Below, one piece after another: positions 1 to 11,929 of a DNA stretch of 64,000 nt. Positions within the stretch are counted from its first letter, which is position 1. Each line of letters starts with the position of its first letter. The notes under the pieces were generated by a model. That model was given only the letters and a program-made list of their open reading frames with translations, was not told the origin of the DNA and ran no database searches. The translations under genes were made by a program, and so were the position numbers. The stretch covers positions 3,410,001 through 3,474,000 of the forward strand of contig NC_089555.1 in the NCBI RefSeq assembly GCF_040115645.1. The letters are read 5' to 3'. Origin of the DNA: Euwallacea fornicatus. Lineage: Eukaryota; Arthropoda; Insecta; Coleoptera; Curculionidae.

Positions 1-3000
1 TTGTTTAAGGTGATGTGGGTCTTAAATTTGCCATTTTGGGTGGTGTGTTACTAATTTCGGCTAATTGTCAGTTTTAATTAACAGTTTTTAGCCGTGGAGC
101 TGTTGAGCAGTTCCCTTCAAATTTGAATTAAAGTCTGGTTTACGACCTTGAATAGATTCAGGCATTTGCTTGAATTCTGGAATTTTAAGGGAGGGATTTA
201 AAAACAACAGCGATGTTTTTTCACTCGTTCCACTTCACCGATGATGTCACTTCTTTTTTTCTGCCGCAACCATTAACCCCATTCGACTCAGCTTATACAG
301 GAAGCTCGTTTTTGTAGTTTAAATATGAGGATCTCGTAGCTATAAAGGATAGAAGGTTTAACATCATTTTCCACTTCCAGACTAACTTACTGCTTTCAGT
401 TCATCTAGTTTCGTACGCCACCAGATCCTTGCTCCCTCGAACCTGAGTAATCAGGGCAGATCTATTTCGGTTTTCTCAATTTTGATCGGTTTTACTTTCA
501 TGGTTAGGTTTAGATACTAAATTCTCTTAGCTAAATTCTCCTCTAGCACACCTTGTAAGTTCCTTCAAGTAGCCAATAAAGGATTCAATTAATTCCCAGT
601 ACTACTAGCCGTAATGGCCGTTTTAGTGCGCCATTTCGAATTCAAATGCCCGTGCACTCGGCTCAGATTCAGACGAAGCTGACGTTACACCGAGAAAAAA
701 AACTAGGATGAAATAAATATAAATTAACGAGCTTTAGTACTACTATCGTGTTGGAAATATTATAACAGCATCCAGCGACTAGTTTTTGCCTTGGTTCGGT
801 GACGGCTCGGACGGGTGGTACCGTGTATGGCTCTACTTATCTTGGTGTGCAATCGAGGAATTTATATTCAATAATAATTTTAATGGAACGTGAGCAAACG
901 AAATGCTAAACATTCCTGCTAATGTAGAAACTAAAAAATAATGGTAAATCTATGACAAAGTGACAACGTCGCATAAAGCTCTGCAGGGTGTCCGTTTCTG
1001 CAGCTTAACCATGGGGATCTCGGTAACCATAAAAGGTGCGAGGCCGGTCGAATTGGGACAGAGTTGCGCAATTCGGCGTTTAAGCACGAAATTTGAAACA
1101 TCGCCAGGACGTAAGTTTCATGGTGAATGCGACGTCAATATGACGTTGCGCAAGTTTGTCTCAATTGAATCAGATTAGCAACTCAAATTAGTATCTCGCA
1201 GCAGTTTTTCATGGGGTCGGTTCATTTGTTAGATGACAAACGAGTATGCAAAAACCAAATTAAATAAGAATCCGGCTACCATTTGAGATGGGCCGCCTCG
1301 GCATTGTACAGGGCTACTTGATATGCACCCAAGTTGTCGGCTATTTTAAATATTCGCAGTTCGCGATCTGCCTTTCCCGTATGAGGGGTTGACAAAAAGT
1401 GGTCGCACCGCACCTTGATTGATAGGTGACAGGACCTAGACGGCGGACAAAAAAGCCGGACCGCCGAAAAGAGCAGGTACTCGTCCGTTCGGTAGTCGTA
1501 CCCGATGCCGATGATCCCGCAATTATTCGGAATTCCGTAATTTCGGACTTAAATCAGCATGATTTGGCGGAATTTCGACCCGTGGACGAAGAATGCGTCC
1601 CCAAAATCCACCTGCAACAAGACTTAAAACCTCACTTTCGATGGGTATTTTTTTATACTATGAAACTTACATTAGGGTGGCTGCAGAACCGCAATAATTG
1701 CCCTGAAAAAGGAAAAATATGTTATGCATTTGGAAGCGAAGGGGATCTCGAAACTATACTATTCCAGATTCACTTTATTAAATCCGAATTTCTCCGATTT
1801 TAAGAGAGTATTATGGGGGAAGTTTTACTCCGATTTTACAACTTCAGAAACTATTCTATTGGAATAGTGACGATATCCATTTGCTGCAATTGAGAGGAAA
1901 AGGAACATTTTTCCTCACAACAGTTCGTTGCGTTTAAGCCACTTTCTTAATTATCCTCTATACTTGTGCATATCATCAATGATGGAAATTAAGAACTAAT
2001 GTGGAATCGAAGTCACAACGGCAACGCCGCTCGAGAGCTTCATACTAAAAAATTAGGAATTAGTTTGGAATGGAAACTGGTGACTTTGCTGGTTTCACTT
2101 CGTAACTAATTATACAATGAAAGTTTATTTGTGGTGGTTTTTATTAGAGTTTTCGAGTGAGAAAGCACCAGATAGTCCCAATGACGAGGTATCAATTCCA
2201 GTTGTGTTCTAAATCTAGAGGTTGTTTGTATTTGTTGCCTCCACAGCGTAACCACTACAAAGATGTAAACAAGATTTATTCACGAGCCCTTAGGTGGGTT
2301 CTCCATTAATAATAACTGGACGGTAGTCACCGCCACTTAGCGCTGACAATGCTCGGAGGCGCTTAAGTGCCCGTTTTGCATATTATGCGGGCGCAATTGG
2401 TCTTATCCGCCTGCGTAATTATATAATTTTGTTGTTAACTGGAAATTTATAGGATTATGTTATGTTTGCTTAATTTATTAGCCCCCTAGATCCCGGTGAT
2501 TCGCTCGCTCGTTCGCTTCCTCCTCAGAAGCTTATAGGAGACTTTTAACTGTAAAACCATTCCAATCTTAAAACGGAGGCACATTGCCATCGGTCACTGA
2601 GGTACTAAATAGATGTCGATGTCTTTTACATAACGTCACTTGCATGTTAAGCAGGCTGACCCAACGAGGGAAATCTGCAAATATAGCAAAAGTTGCTACG
2701 TAGCATACTTGGGCCTATTGGGATTTCATCAACGAGCTTCAAATGCTTCGACACATCTTCAGATTGTGAGCAAAGAAAAGTTAAAAATTGTATCCTCTGT
2801 TCCTTCGCTTTCATTGGAGGTAAATACTTTTTTCCTCTTCGTCTCCGAGTTTAATAACAAAACGATTCACACTGAATGCGATTCAGTTTTATGTTTCTTT
2901 GTGCACTTACGGAATTTATTAATTAATTCTACGATTATGGCTTCTCGATATTGCACTGTCGCCATAAGTCTTAATTCCTTTTCGAATTGTCAACAATGGC

Positions 3001-5566
3001 GTCCGCATTAATTGAAATCGGATTTTGCCGCCGTGATTATATCCAACAGTAGAATCTTGATTGGATTTGATTGGTTCTTCGGTGTTCTCCATTGTTTGTT
3101 TCTTTTAAGTCCCACAATTCGTGAAAGCGATGGTTTCCTATCTATAGTGTGAATCACTGAATGATACTTAATGAGAGTACCGTGGCCGGGTTTTTACTTG
3201 AATTTCGCTTCCCACCAAAGAACGACTGAGCCATCGCTACCCAACAAGAAGTAGGTACATGCCCTTCGGTGGAGGCTTCGGTACAAAGTGCGAATGAATT
3301 ATACCATAAAATGAGAATCAGTTTTTTGTCGTGCATGCTATAGCACGTCAAATGTTAAAACCGCAGACGTTTTATTTAAATCAACTTCTTGCCGCTCGAA
3401 GATATTTCTAAAAAATATCAATGAATTTACAAATTTAATGGATTTTATTCATCTACGTGCTCCTTAAATCCGACTAATAGTATCAATAATGGAAATAATC
3501 CAAGCGAAACAAAGTCAGAGGCGGCGGTTTGTTTTCACAAGAGGAGTACCACAAGCTTTTAAAGAAACAGCGAAGCTACGCCACTGATGCAAATTCATTC
3601 CCACGCTCTTTCGTCAGGTTTTAATACTAAATATAGACTATTATGACAGGCGTTTTTCGATATCAAAAAATCTCCAGATAACTTAACGTGATTTAGAACC
3701 GAGTAAATGGTACCACATAGTTTCGGGAATTTTAGCCACAAATTTTGGTTCAATGGTAAACAAGAGGACAAGAAACGCGGTGGGTTACTGAACCTGTTGT
3801 CTGAAAATAAAGAAAAACATAATTACTTATAGCAGTACTTTTTGGAAATATGTTTTGTATAGGGAAATGAGAATGAGTATTTAGGAGAACATTATTGGCA
3901 GTTTTTTTGGTTTACTCGTGGCAATAAAGCAAAACCTATCTTTGATTTTTATGATGAGCCATAAAATGAACATGGAGTCATTATAACCTGGCTTTAATGG
4001 CTCAATTTGGCTCTCGTGATTTGTTTCCCAACAAAAACTGTTATTAACAAGCTTAAAAAGTTACTTGTATATTGATTTTACTTTAAAGATACTCATTATT
4101 CGCCAACAGTTTTTTCTGCAACCAGTGATACATATCGCAATTTGAATCTCCACCACTTTTCTCAGAAATGCGCATTAGCAGTGCAAATTTGAATTTGTTT
4201 GCTTTGTGCGACGCCGCCATTGCTTTCATTGCTTAGGATACCATCCGACAGATGGCGTTCTATCAAATTTGCACAGTTCTTACTGCGACACTCGCTGTAG
4301 CATTTAATTCAAAATTTTTTTATCGATGGGTAAGAGCGGTTCTTATTTTCCTCGAAACAAGTGGACCACCCCAGTTATGGAACAAGCAATTAAAATCGAA
4401 ATCGCACACTGTATTTATCAGGCCCGATGAGCTCGGCATACTCATATAATCAGTATGTAAATCCAGCCGTACCTCACGACCTGCTCGTTTCAATCAGCCG
4501 ATTAAACTGCATCATTTGGTAACTAAGAGTCCGCTCTCCGAGTCTTTAAATATCAGCCCCAACCAATTTTTATGTTCTCCCTGACGCTGCGAACTTTTCA
4601 CATAGCTCTCTTCTAGAATCACTAAACCAAATTTCATTATTCCCTTAACAACTTATATGGTAAAATTTAAACGGAAGAGCTCCAATTTGCAAATCGGAAT
4701 AATCCCGTCTGATCGATCCTGCAGCCACCCAACATTTTTATTAATCCAATATTGACGTAGCATTAAAATTATAGAGCAGCCTTCGCCTTCTAGTATTGTC
4801 CGGCCGATGAGCGGTACGTTCTGGGTTATTATTACAGCTTCGGCTAATTACCGATCGGGCCTCGCCGGCATATTGCCCGTGCACTTCATTATTATGCCTT
4901 CAGATGTAAATTACCTGATTTAGACGAGGAAATTTCTTCCCAGGATGGAATAAAAACAGGCCTTTCGAATGACGTCTGGATGTGCATTCATACCTAAAAA
5001 TTGAAATGTCAACGAAAGAAAGTGTACTAAAAGCGAGTATTATAAAAGAGATTAATATTCAATATGGCCATTGGGGGCAATGTCAATGTCATCGACAAAT
5101 TTCGGTATTTGAGGGTTATGTTGCGTTCGATCGCCATTTTGAGGTAATTTAGGCACAAATTGAGGATGTATCAAAATCGACGATTTTTTTACGTATGCCT
5201 AAAGTCTGAATTGAAGTATTTTGATGCGCGGCACGTTGAAATTTTAAAGGCTTAATTTAAACGTTAATTCTGAGGTTTCATTCTTCCGTGCTGATCCATG
5301 TCGCAGAGACATCAATATACCTAGCGACTACTAACCCTGTGTCTGAGCCTCAGAATGAAGATTTCTGAGTTATTGGGGTTAATCTTACCCTTTAGCTGAA
5401 TTTCTCACAGTCACGAAAAGGAAACGTCGTAGTACAAATAAAAATTCTGTTCGTGACATGTAGAGACAATTCATTCAGAATTAAAAAACGACGATTCTCG
5501 ATGAGTAGAAAAGGCTAAAAGTCGGCATCGGAAGGAAGAAAACTCGCTCAATATACGTCTGTTTAC
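1..5566. other. Non-coding stretch, left edge
   Basis: I recognise no gene, RNA or mobile element here. Open frames are short and lack family motifs. Islands near 2,300-2,440 and 4,790-4,930 are richer in GC than their surroundings and may be conserved enhancer-like DNA, but that is only an impression of composition. Two minus-strand segments with both splice signals (391-442 and 4,915-4,993) are treated under findings because their reading frames do not link convincingly. Confidence 0.5.
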
Positions 5567-5659
5567 CTCTTTGCAGTCCTGAGATGATAATGGAAAGATC
5601 GGAAGTCATATTGATGTGCCTTGGCTTCTCATCCTTACTTTCCCATCCTATCTGATATC
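5567..5659 (-). CDS. Candidate internal exon, weakly fibronectin-III-like
   Basis: Seen directly: reading the minus strand, a pyrimidine-rich acceptor (TCTAATTTCAG) precedes a 93-nt open segment that ends at GAG followed by the donor GTAAAC. Only one frame is open, with intron phase 1 at both ends, the usual phase for extracellular modules. The peptide starts near YQIGWESKDEK and ends near ISGLQR. The Y-x-I-x-W pattern followed by a G-L-x turn about 20 residues later resembles strands C to F of a fibronectin type III domain. That is a weak resemblance, because the neighbouring exons are not identified. It could belong to the same long minus-strand gene as the phase 1-1 exon at 20,682-20,783. 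The parent gene is unknown. Confidence 0.35.
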
Positions 5660-8600
5660 CTGAAATTAGATTCCTCAACAGAAGCGCGCGGGAGAGCTGA
5701 GTTTTGGTTGTTAATGGAGACCCTAAGGGTAAGAAAATAGTTCAAATGTAATGGATATTAACGACGGAAATACTCAACCGTTTTCGAGTTATCGGTGATG
5801 AAAAGATGGAATGTATAAGTTGTAGTCTTTAATAGCGTTAGCAACACCCATTTGTCGCCGCAAATGCGAAGTTCTGTGTAAATGATCAACAAGTGGCAAC
5901 GTTGTTAATAATTTGACACTTGAGCACGAGGTATGGGAATCGATCTTAGAAGATAGAAGGCCGTGAAGTAATCCAAATTTACCTGCTCATTTCGCTACAA
6001 TCTAAACTAAGTTTATGATGTCTCATATAACCTAATCTAGACTTATTCGATGCTGTGCTCTGCTGAATTAACCCGACTTCATTTCCTCCATGTTCTTGTT
6101 GCAACATCGTGCAAAATCCTGGCACTTCTCGCTAGTCTAATAACGCTAAGACCGACTCAACCATATTCATAATTTACCCGGCGTGCAGTGGATATGCCTC
6201 AGATTCATATAATAGATATTCAAAATGTTATACGGCACTTTGCTCCTGAAGTTATTTTATTTATGGCTCGTTCATGACTCCGATATTTCCCACTTAATCA
6301 CTAGTTTTGCGCATTGGATTTATGGCCACATTCGGTCGGTATGCTGATTTTTCAAGATTTTGAACGTCGGCGGCCGGATTGCAAATAGACCTCGGATTCG
6401 ATAGCAAAAAACCGTAATTGACCGTTGAATTTGAATTGTAAAAATGACGGCATGACAGAATGGAAAAAATTACCCACAATGGCTGTTCAGTTGCAAATTA
6501 TAACGCGGACTGTACGCCAGTTTTTGTGACGATGTCGGCTGCTTTGAGCCACTTGCATACATATCTTCAACATTTAAATAATTTATATGTATGTACGCAT
6601 TGGAGAGTCACTTTTTCAATTGTGCCGCAAACAATGCGTCGGACGAAGACATGACGAAGAGATGACGAAGAGATGTGACGGAAACTTGATGACGGACTCT
6701 TCGGATTTTGAAGCAGAGGCGTCCGGCAAGGCCTTTAGCTAACAGCAACCCCCGTCCCCCTTCAACCCCACACGCTTATCGTGAAGCTTTAAATCTAAAT
6801 CTACTTAACGTTATGCAAGTTACCGAATGAAGTAGTCTTTGGTTTGATCGTGGAACCTCCTAAGTCGAGCAATTTCGCCTTAGCCTAAATGGCCGCCCCT
6901 GGAGCGTAATGAATCGGCAGCAAAAAACTGCACCTCGAAAGTACCGAAAAAAGTAAACGAAGAAAGAATGGCAAGAAATGAAGAAAATAAGGTAAAAAGC
7001 ATAAAATCGCCGCTGCAAAAAATCGCCTTTTTCTGTTTGTGAGAACCGCACGTTGCTTGTAAGTATTTGTTCTTAATTGAAACTCAAATCTTGATAGCTG
7101 CTGTTGAAGATTGGCACGTTTCTTCATTCTGTACAGTCCTTAAACCTCCAGATTGCTTAATGGTTTATGTATCAGAAGCAAAAAAAACTATTTCCTGGTA
7201 TGACAATTCGTTTAAGAAATTTAGGATTTTTTTCTCCATGGCGGTAGAGACCAAATGCTCTCTGTCCACCGCGCATTGTTTAATATTTATGAAAATATAA
7301 GTTCAACGGATCCGTCTCTCGTCTCATAACTCCTTGTCATTCAGCAAGTTTTTATCCGCATCTTGAAAATCATTATAATGAGCTGCATTATGCAATTAAA
7401 TAAACATGGGAGCCCCATTTCGAATTTAAAATTAGTTTTTTGCTTCTGAATTTGTATTTCAGTAATTTTAATTAAGAAAAATATTGTTTTATGGTAATTC
7501 GCGGCTGAGAGATGACGAGAGAAAGTTTATTTGCTGTATCTTGAAGATTAGCTCAATGACGAATAAAGGAAAAAGATTTTAAAATTCGCTGCTTTGACAC
7601 AGTTCCAATTTCATGCAAAACACGTTTTGACTGAAGTGTAGTTCAAAAAAATGTTTGTGCCTCTCCGAGATCTCCCTTCACTGCAGGCTTCAATCGCCAT
7701 AAGTAGTGAAGGTAGCAACGGCTACTGGTGGACTCCTCTTCGAGGACACGATTGCTGTCTTAGCTACCACGAGTGCTCTCCTCGGGTGCTTACGGAAACT
7801 GTAGAGGCTCCGATGGTTCGGGTTCTGACAACCTTTGAAACCCATCGATCAACAGAAACCATCATTAGTCACGTTATATTCTCGCATTAGTCCGTGGGGT
7901 CAAGGACTCTAAAAAAAATCGTCGTATCGCAATGAGTGAATTGGGGGGGTCAACAAATCCCCCAGAGGCCTAATAACAGAACTCCAACCATCTGCTTTAC
8001 AACTGCTAGTAGCCCAACCAACCGATCTCAATCTCCGAAAGGCTAGTCCCGACGGGGAAAATTAATTTTTTACAAAGTTGTAAAATTTGTTTATTAAGAT
8101 GTAAACGGCACCTAAATAGACATACAATTAATTTCTCATGTATCGGCGTTCCCTAGGTCTTTGTGTGCCGCAAGAAAACCGCCATCAACAGCATGCGAAA
8201 AGAATTTTTATAGCATTTTGTGGTCTGCAATGTTGTTCAGTAATTTTGCATTTTATTAACAAATTGCGCCAATTCACTGGCAATTAAAATAGATTTGAAT
8301 GGTTTATATGGGCGGTCTGCAAGCACTTAAGACAAAGGTAATTTTTATCGTGTGGAATTACCCCCGTTTTTAAATTGCAAAATGTTAATACTGCCGCTAG
8401 TAAGGCTGGCCAGTTCGTCGGAATATGAGTTAATTGTTTCGAAGGAAAACAACAGTACCGACATAGTATGTTTATTACCCCGATCCCAGATCATTAAAAA
8501 AATAGCTTTTGAATACTAATTGTGAAATTGATTCTAAATTAGCAACTATTGAATCGGCCAATGCTGGGGGAAACCCTAAAAATCGCTCAATTTAACAGTT

Positions 8601-9832
8601 AGCTATGTTGAAAAATTCAAATTTTCTTCATCATATATACTATTAGCTCTAATTGCCTGTAATGCACTGAACCATTATAATAGCGCCATGAGGGCGCACC
8701 TTGCAGAGCGAGAAGGGCATAGTCTGACTTATTTAAATCACCGAAGTTTTTGTTAAATTAAAAAAAAAAAAACAAAAAAACAAAAAGGCGTTTTGTGTCG
8801 GGATATGATTCTATTTATTCGGTCGTTTAGGGCTCAACATTGTAGGCGTTAAACTGAATTAAAAATTTCCTCGACAGATGTTATGCGATTTTGCACTTCT
8901 TTACGGTGTACAGGTACAGAAAACCACTCCGAGCTCATCATTACCGAAGGAAGAACATTTTTTGTCATAGTTTTTCTTGCAGAATTTGAAGATTGTTCCA
9001 TTTTTTTCTCCAGCAGTCAAGATTTCAACATCTGCGAAGCACAATGGATATGGAGTATTCGAAACGTGTATCGAACTTACTGCCTCGAGCTATCTCGGGC
9101 CGGAGCGGGTTAACAGAATCACCTTGCGCGGCGCTAGTCAGATTCAAATTCTATTAAGGATATACTCCCTTCTGGCTGAATCTATTGTCTTCATTTTTCT
9201 CTTGCTTCCTGGTTTCTGTGGATCGTAGCAGCCACTTCAGCCTATAGTTTAACTCCAATTCGAGTATTCTATTGCGCTGGTTGTCAAAGGATCTCTCCCT
9301 TGGGCCTAAAGAGGTTTTTTCTGTTAAAACCTCCCCTGCAGCCCGCTGCTGTACCGACACCAAGTGGTCCTGGATGTTGTTCTTCAAACTGAGATCGTTT
9401 TTTTGCTCTTCGATTTATGAACTGAAGTTAACTAGGAGGATCTGCTACTAATGGTATTTGCGGTAAATAATGTCGAAGATTTTGCACGGATACCTGTTTT
9501 TCAAGAGTTCCAAGAAATCTATGGTCGAAAATTTAATAGGATTAAGAATATTAAAAAGTGGGTAAGTAAATCTGACGTTTACCAAATTTTTTGACATTTT
9601 TGTGATTTCCTAAGGGACTTTGGTACCTTCAAGATATGGTACTTGACCGAATTGACCAACGCATTGTTCAAATCGTTCAGAAACTTGTAAAGGAACAGTT
9701 TACCAAGAAGGCTCTTTGAATATCATAATGCAGTCGTATGACGGCTATCTTTTAAGTTTTACATATCAAGAATGTTTCGTTCACCGATATATACCCGAAA
9801 GAAGGATGATACATAAGATTATTTTTAACGTA
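5660..9832. other. Non-coding stretch with minor repeats
   Basis: No supported gene. It contains a short tandem repeat (6,642-6,676), a poly-A run (about 8,759-8,787) and a minus-strand open frame at about 9,154-9,414 that is rich in charged residues and discussed under findings. Everything else looks like random AT-rich sequence to me. Confidence 0.5.
6642..6676. repeat. Short tandem repeat, about 11-bp unit
   Basis: Three tandem copies of a unit close to ATGACGAAGAG, the first slightly diverged, followed by a related GATGTGACGG. A simple microsatellite-like run with no evident function. Confidence 0.7.
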
Positions 9833-11116
9833 TTAGGGGTACAAATAAGTTTCCGCCGTTTTCTATAAAAAAATTGGAATTAATTGTGAAAGAACGGGAT
9901 ATTACGTTTTATTCAAAGTATTGCCCATCAACGGCCACTACTTTTTCCCATCTTTCTGGCAGCATTCGGATACCACGGCGAAAAAACTCTTCATCTTTTG
10001 AAGCTATCCATGAATCGACCCAATTTTTGGTATCTTCATATGATGTAAAGCGCTGCTCAGACAGACCGTGTGCCATTGATCGAAACAAGTGGTAGTCGGA
10101 TGGGGCAAGGTCTGGTGAATATGGCGGGTGGGGTAGGACTTCCCAATTAAGTGTTTCCAAATAGGTTTTAACCGGTGCCGCAACATGCGGACGAGCATTA
10201 TCATGTAGGAGAATAATCTTGTCATGTCTAGAGTAGTAATGAGCGCGTTTTTCCTTGAGTGCTCGGCTCAATCTCATTAATTGTGTTCGGTAGAGAGTTC
10301 CAGTAATAGTTTCGTTCGATTTGAGCAACTCATAATATACAACACCAAGTTGATCCCACCAAATACACAACATGAGTTTTTTTCCATGAATATTTGATTT
10401 GGCTACTGATGTTGAAACATGGCCAGGTGGACCCCATGATTTCTTCTTCTTTGGGTTATCATAATGGATCCATTTTTCATCCCAGTGACTACACGATGCA
10501 AAAAACCCTTTGTTTTATGCCTGGCAAGCAGCATTTCACTCATGCAAAATCGGCGTTCGACGTCTCTGGGTTTCAGTTCATAAGGAACCCAATTCCCTTG
10601 TTTTTGAATCATTCCCAACATTTTTAAACGATGTGAAATTGCTTGTTGCGTCACTTCTAATGTAAGTGCAAGTTCTTTTTGTGTTTGAGACGAATCTTCC
10701 TCCAATAACACTTCCAATTCCGTATCTTCGTACGTTTTCGGCCTTCCACTGCGTCCTTTGTCTTCCACGTTAAACTCACCGTTTTTAAACTTGTGAAACC
10801 CCTCACGACAACTTCTCTCACTCAAAGCAGCCTCACCATATGCTTCTACAAGCAATCGATGCGCCTCAGCTGCAGATTTCTTCAAATTAAAGAAGTAAAT
10901 CAAAAGTTCCCGCAAATGACGCTTATTCGGCACAAAACTTGACATTTTTGCAAGAAAAAAAAATGTGATGCTGATACGAAACCACTAATACTTCTAGGTT
11001 ATGTTGTTACTAGTTGATCAAACTTGCGATAGTAAGATTTACATCTAGCAATTTCAGCATAACCTTCTGGTGGGACCATGCTTTGTTAAACGGCGGAAAC
11101 TTATTTGTACCCCTAA
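9833..11116 (-). mobile_element. Mariner element, nearly intact, 1,284 bp
   Basis: The ends are perfect 29-bp terminal inverted repeats (9,833-9,861 and 11,088-11,116, starting TTAGGGGTAC). Both are flanked by a TA dinucleotide (9,831-9,832 and 11,117-11,118), the signature target duplication of Tc1/mariner transposition. The length is typical of a full mariner. The transposase lies on the minus strand and fills the interior. Perfect terminal repeats and a single coding lesion indicate recent arrival. It is the first of three transposons packed into 3.2 kb. Confidence 0.95.
9909..10945 (-). pseudogene. Mariner D,D34D transposase with one frameshift
   Basis: Cut-and-paste DNA transposase of the mariner family. 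The N-terminal helix-turn-helix region runs from the ATG at 10,945. WVPYEL, a conserved mariner linker motif, lies near residue 120. The second and third catalytic aspartates are in LLHDNARPH and YSPDLAPSDYHLF, with exactly 34 residues between them. The frame breaks at about 10,481-10,483, inside the TGDEKW motif that carries the first catalytic aspartate: the run of G is one short. The locus spans 1,037 nt. One more base would make 346 codons, or 345 residues plus stop, the canonical mariner length, and I see no stop codon in the correct frame on either side. The copy is therefore dead, but by a single deletion or possibly an assembly error. Confidence 0.93.
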
Positions 11117-11140
11117 TATTTCAACACATACATTACTATA

Positions 11141-11815
11141 CAAAGTGTTACACATTTCGACATATCGTCATTTGTCCAAATTCGCTGCTTACCTCCATAT
11201 AAGTAATAATAAAAATTTAGTAAAACATTTCATGAGGCAGTAGAAGTAATGAAGGCTGAAATGAGGGTAGGAGTAATCACCACAGAGATATAACGAGGAA
11301 GCCAACGTTATATCAGAAACGGTGGTTCTCATTTCAAGCATGAAAATTAATCATAAGTAAATAGTATAATTAATGCGCAAATAATAATTACTTATTAATT
11401 TTGTATTCAACTTGTTAAACCACCAAATGAATATTTCTGATCTTTTTTTAATTAAATACCTCATACAACATTAAGTCTGCGTCTTTCACTACATCATTGA
11501 AAAGAGCAATGGTCAAAGAAGTGTTTAATGATATTTGAACGACTTTGCCATTTGCATCTTTCTTTTTATTCGCTTATAAAGTTGGGGTTTGATATTTAAG
11601 AAATTGATTTTTGGAATTTTAAAAGACCACTATTTTTCCCATATGTAGACCCCATTACGTGTTTGATTTCGATAAAATACATATCCAAGTTTATACGAAA
11701 AAGATAGGGTCAAATCAAATATTTCTGCAAATTCTTATTATAACTTATATGGAAGTAAGTAACGAATTGGCAAAATTTGAAAAAATTACGATATCTTGAA
11801 ATTCGTAACACTTTG
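11141..11815. mobile_element. Internally deleted element (MITE-like), 675 bp
   Basis: Flanked by TA on both sides, with terminal inverted repeats of about 90 bp starting CAAAGTGTTAC. The left repeat is followed abruptly by a sequence (from about 11,233) matching the 3' end of the transposase and 3' tail of the element at 48,650-49,203. Examples are the shared GAAGTAATGAAGGCTGAAATG and the tail near 11,600. It is therefore a deletion derivative that kept both ends and lost nearly all of the transposase. It could only move using enzyme from an autonomous relative. Confidence 0.85.
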
Positions 11816-11929
11816 TATATAGTAAATGGAAATAAAATGACAAATGCCTTCAAAATCATCTTATCCACCACGCTTTTTCGGACGTGCATCAGTGAACCAA
11901 ACACCCTGCAGAACTGAAATAAAAGGGTA

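Noticed and set aside
1426..1803. 125-codon plus-strand frame with a basic N-terminus
   Set aside because: It begins at a non-ATG codon, composition changes abruptly half way, and no domain or splice boundary supports it.
8755..8790. Poly-A run as a possible SINE or processed pseudogene tail
   Set aside because: No Pol III box motifs, no coding remnant and no flanking target duplication could be seen before it.
9320..9420. A second minus-strand frame reading FINRRAKKRSQFEE, reminiscent of a homeodomain helix 3
   Set aside because: Only the NRRAK core matches; the residues before it (W-F-Q) and the rest of the homeodomain are absent, and the frame stops quickly. Chance is more likely.
9481..9575. 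Plus-strand segment FQEIYGRKFNRIKNIKKW next to a GTAAGTAAA donor, resembling a DUF4817 HTH
   Set aside because: Only one short helix-like stretch is present, with no other transposase motif on that strand and no terminal repeats around it.
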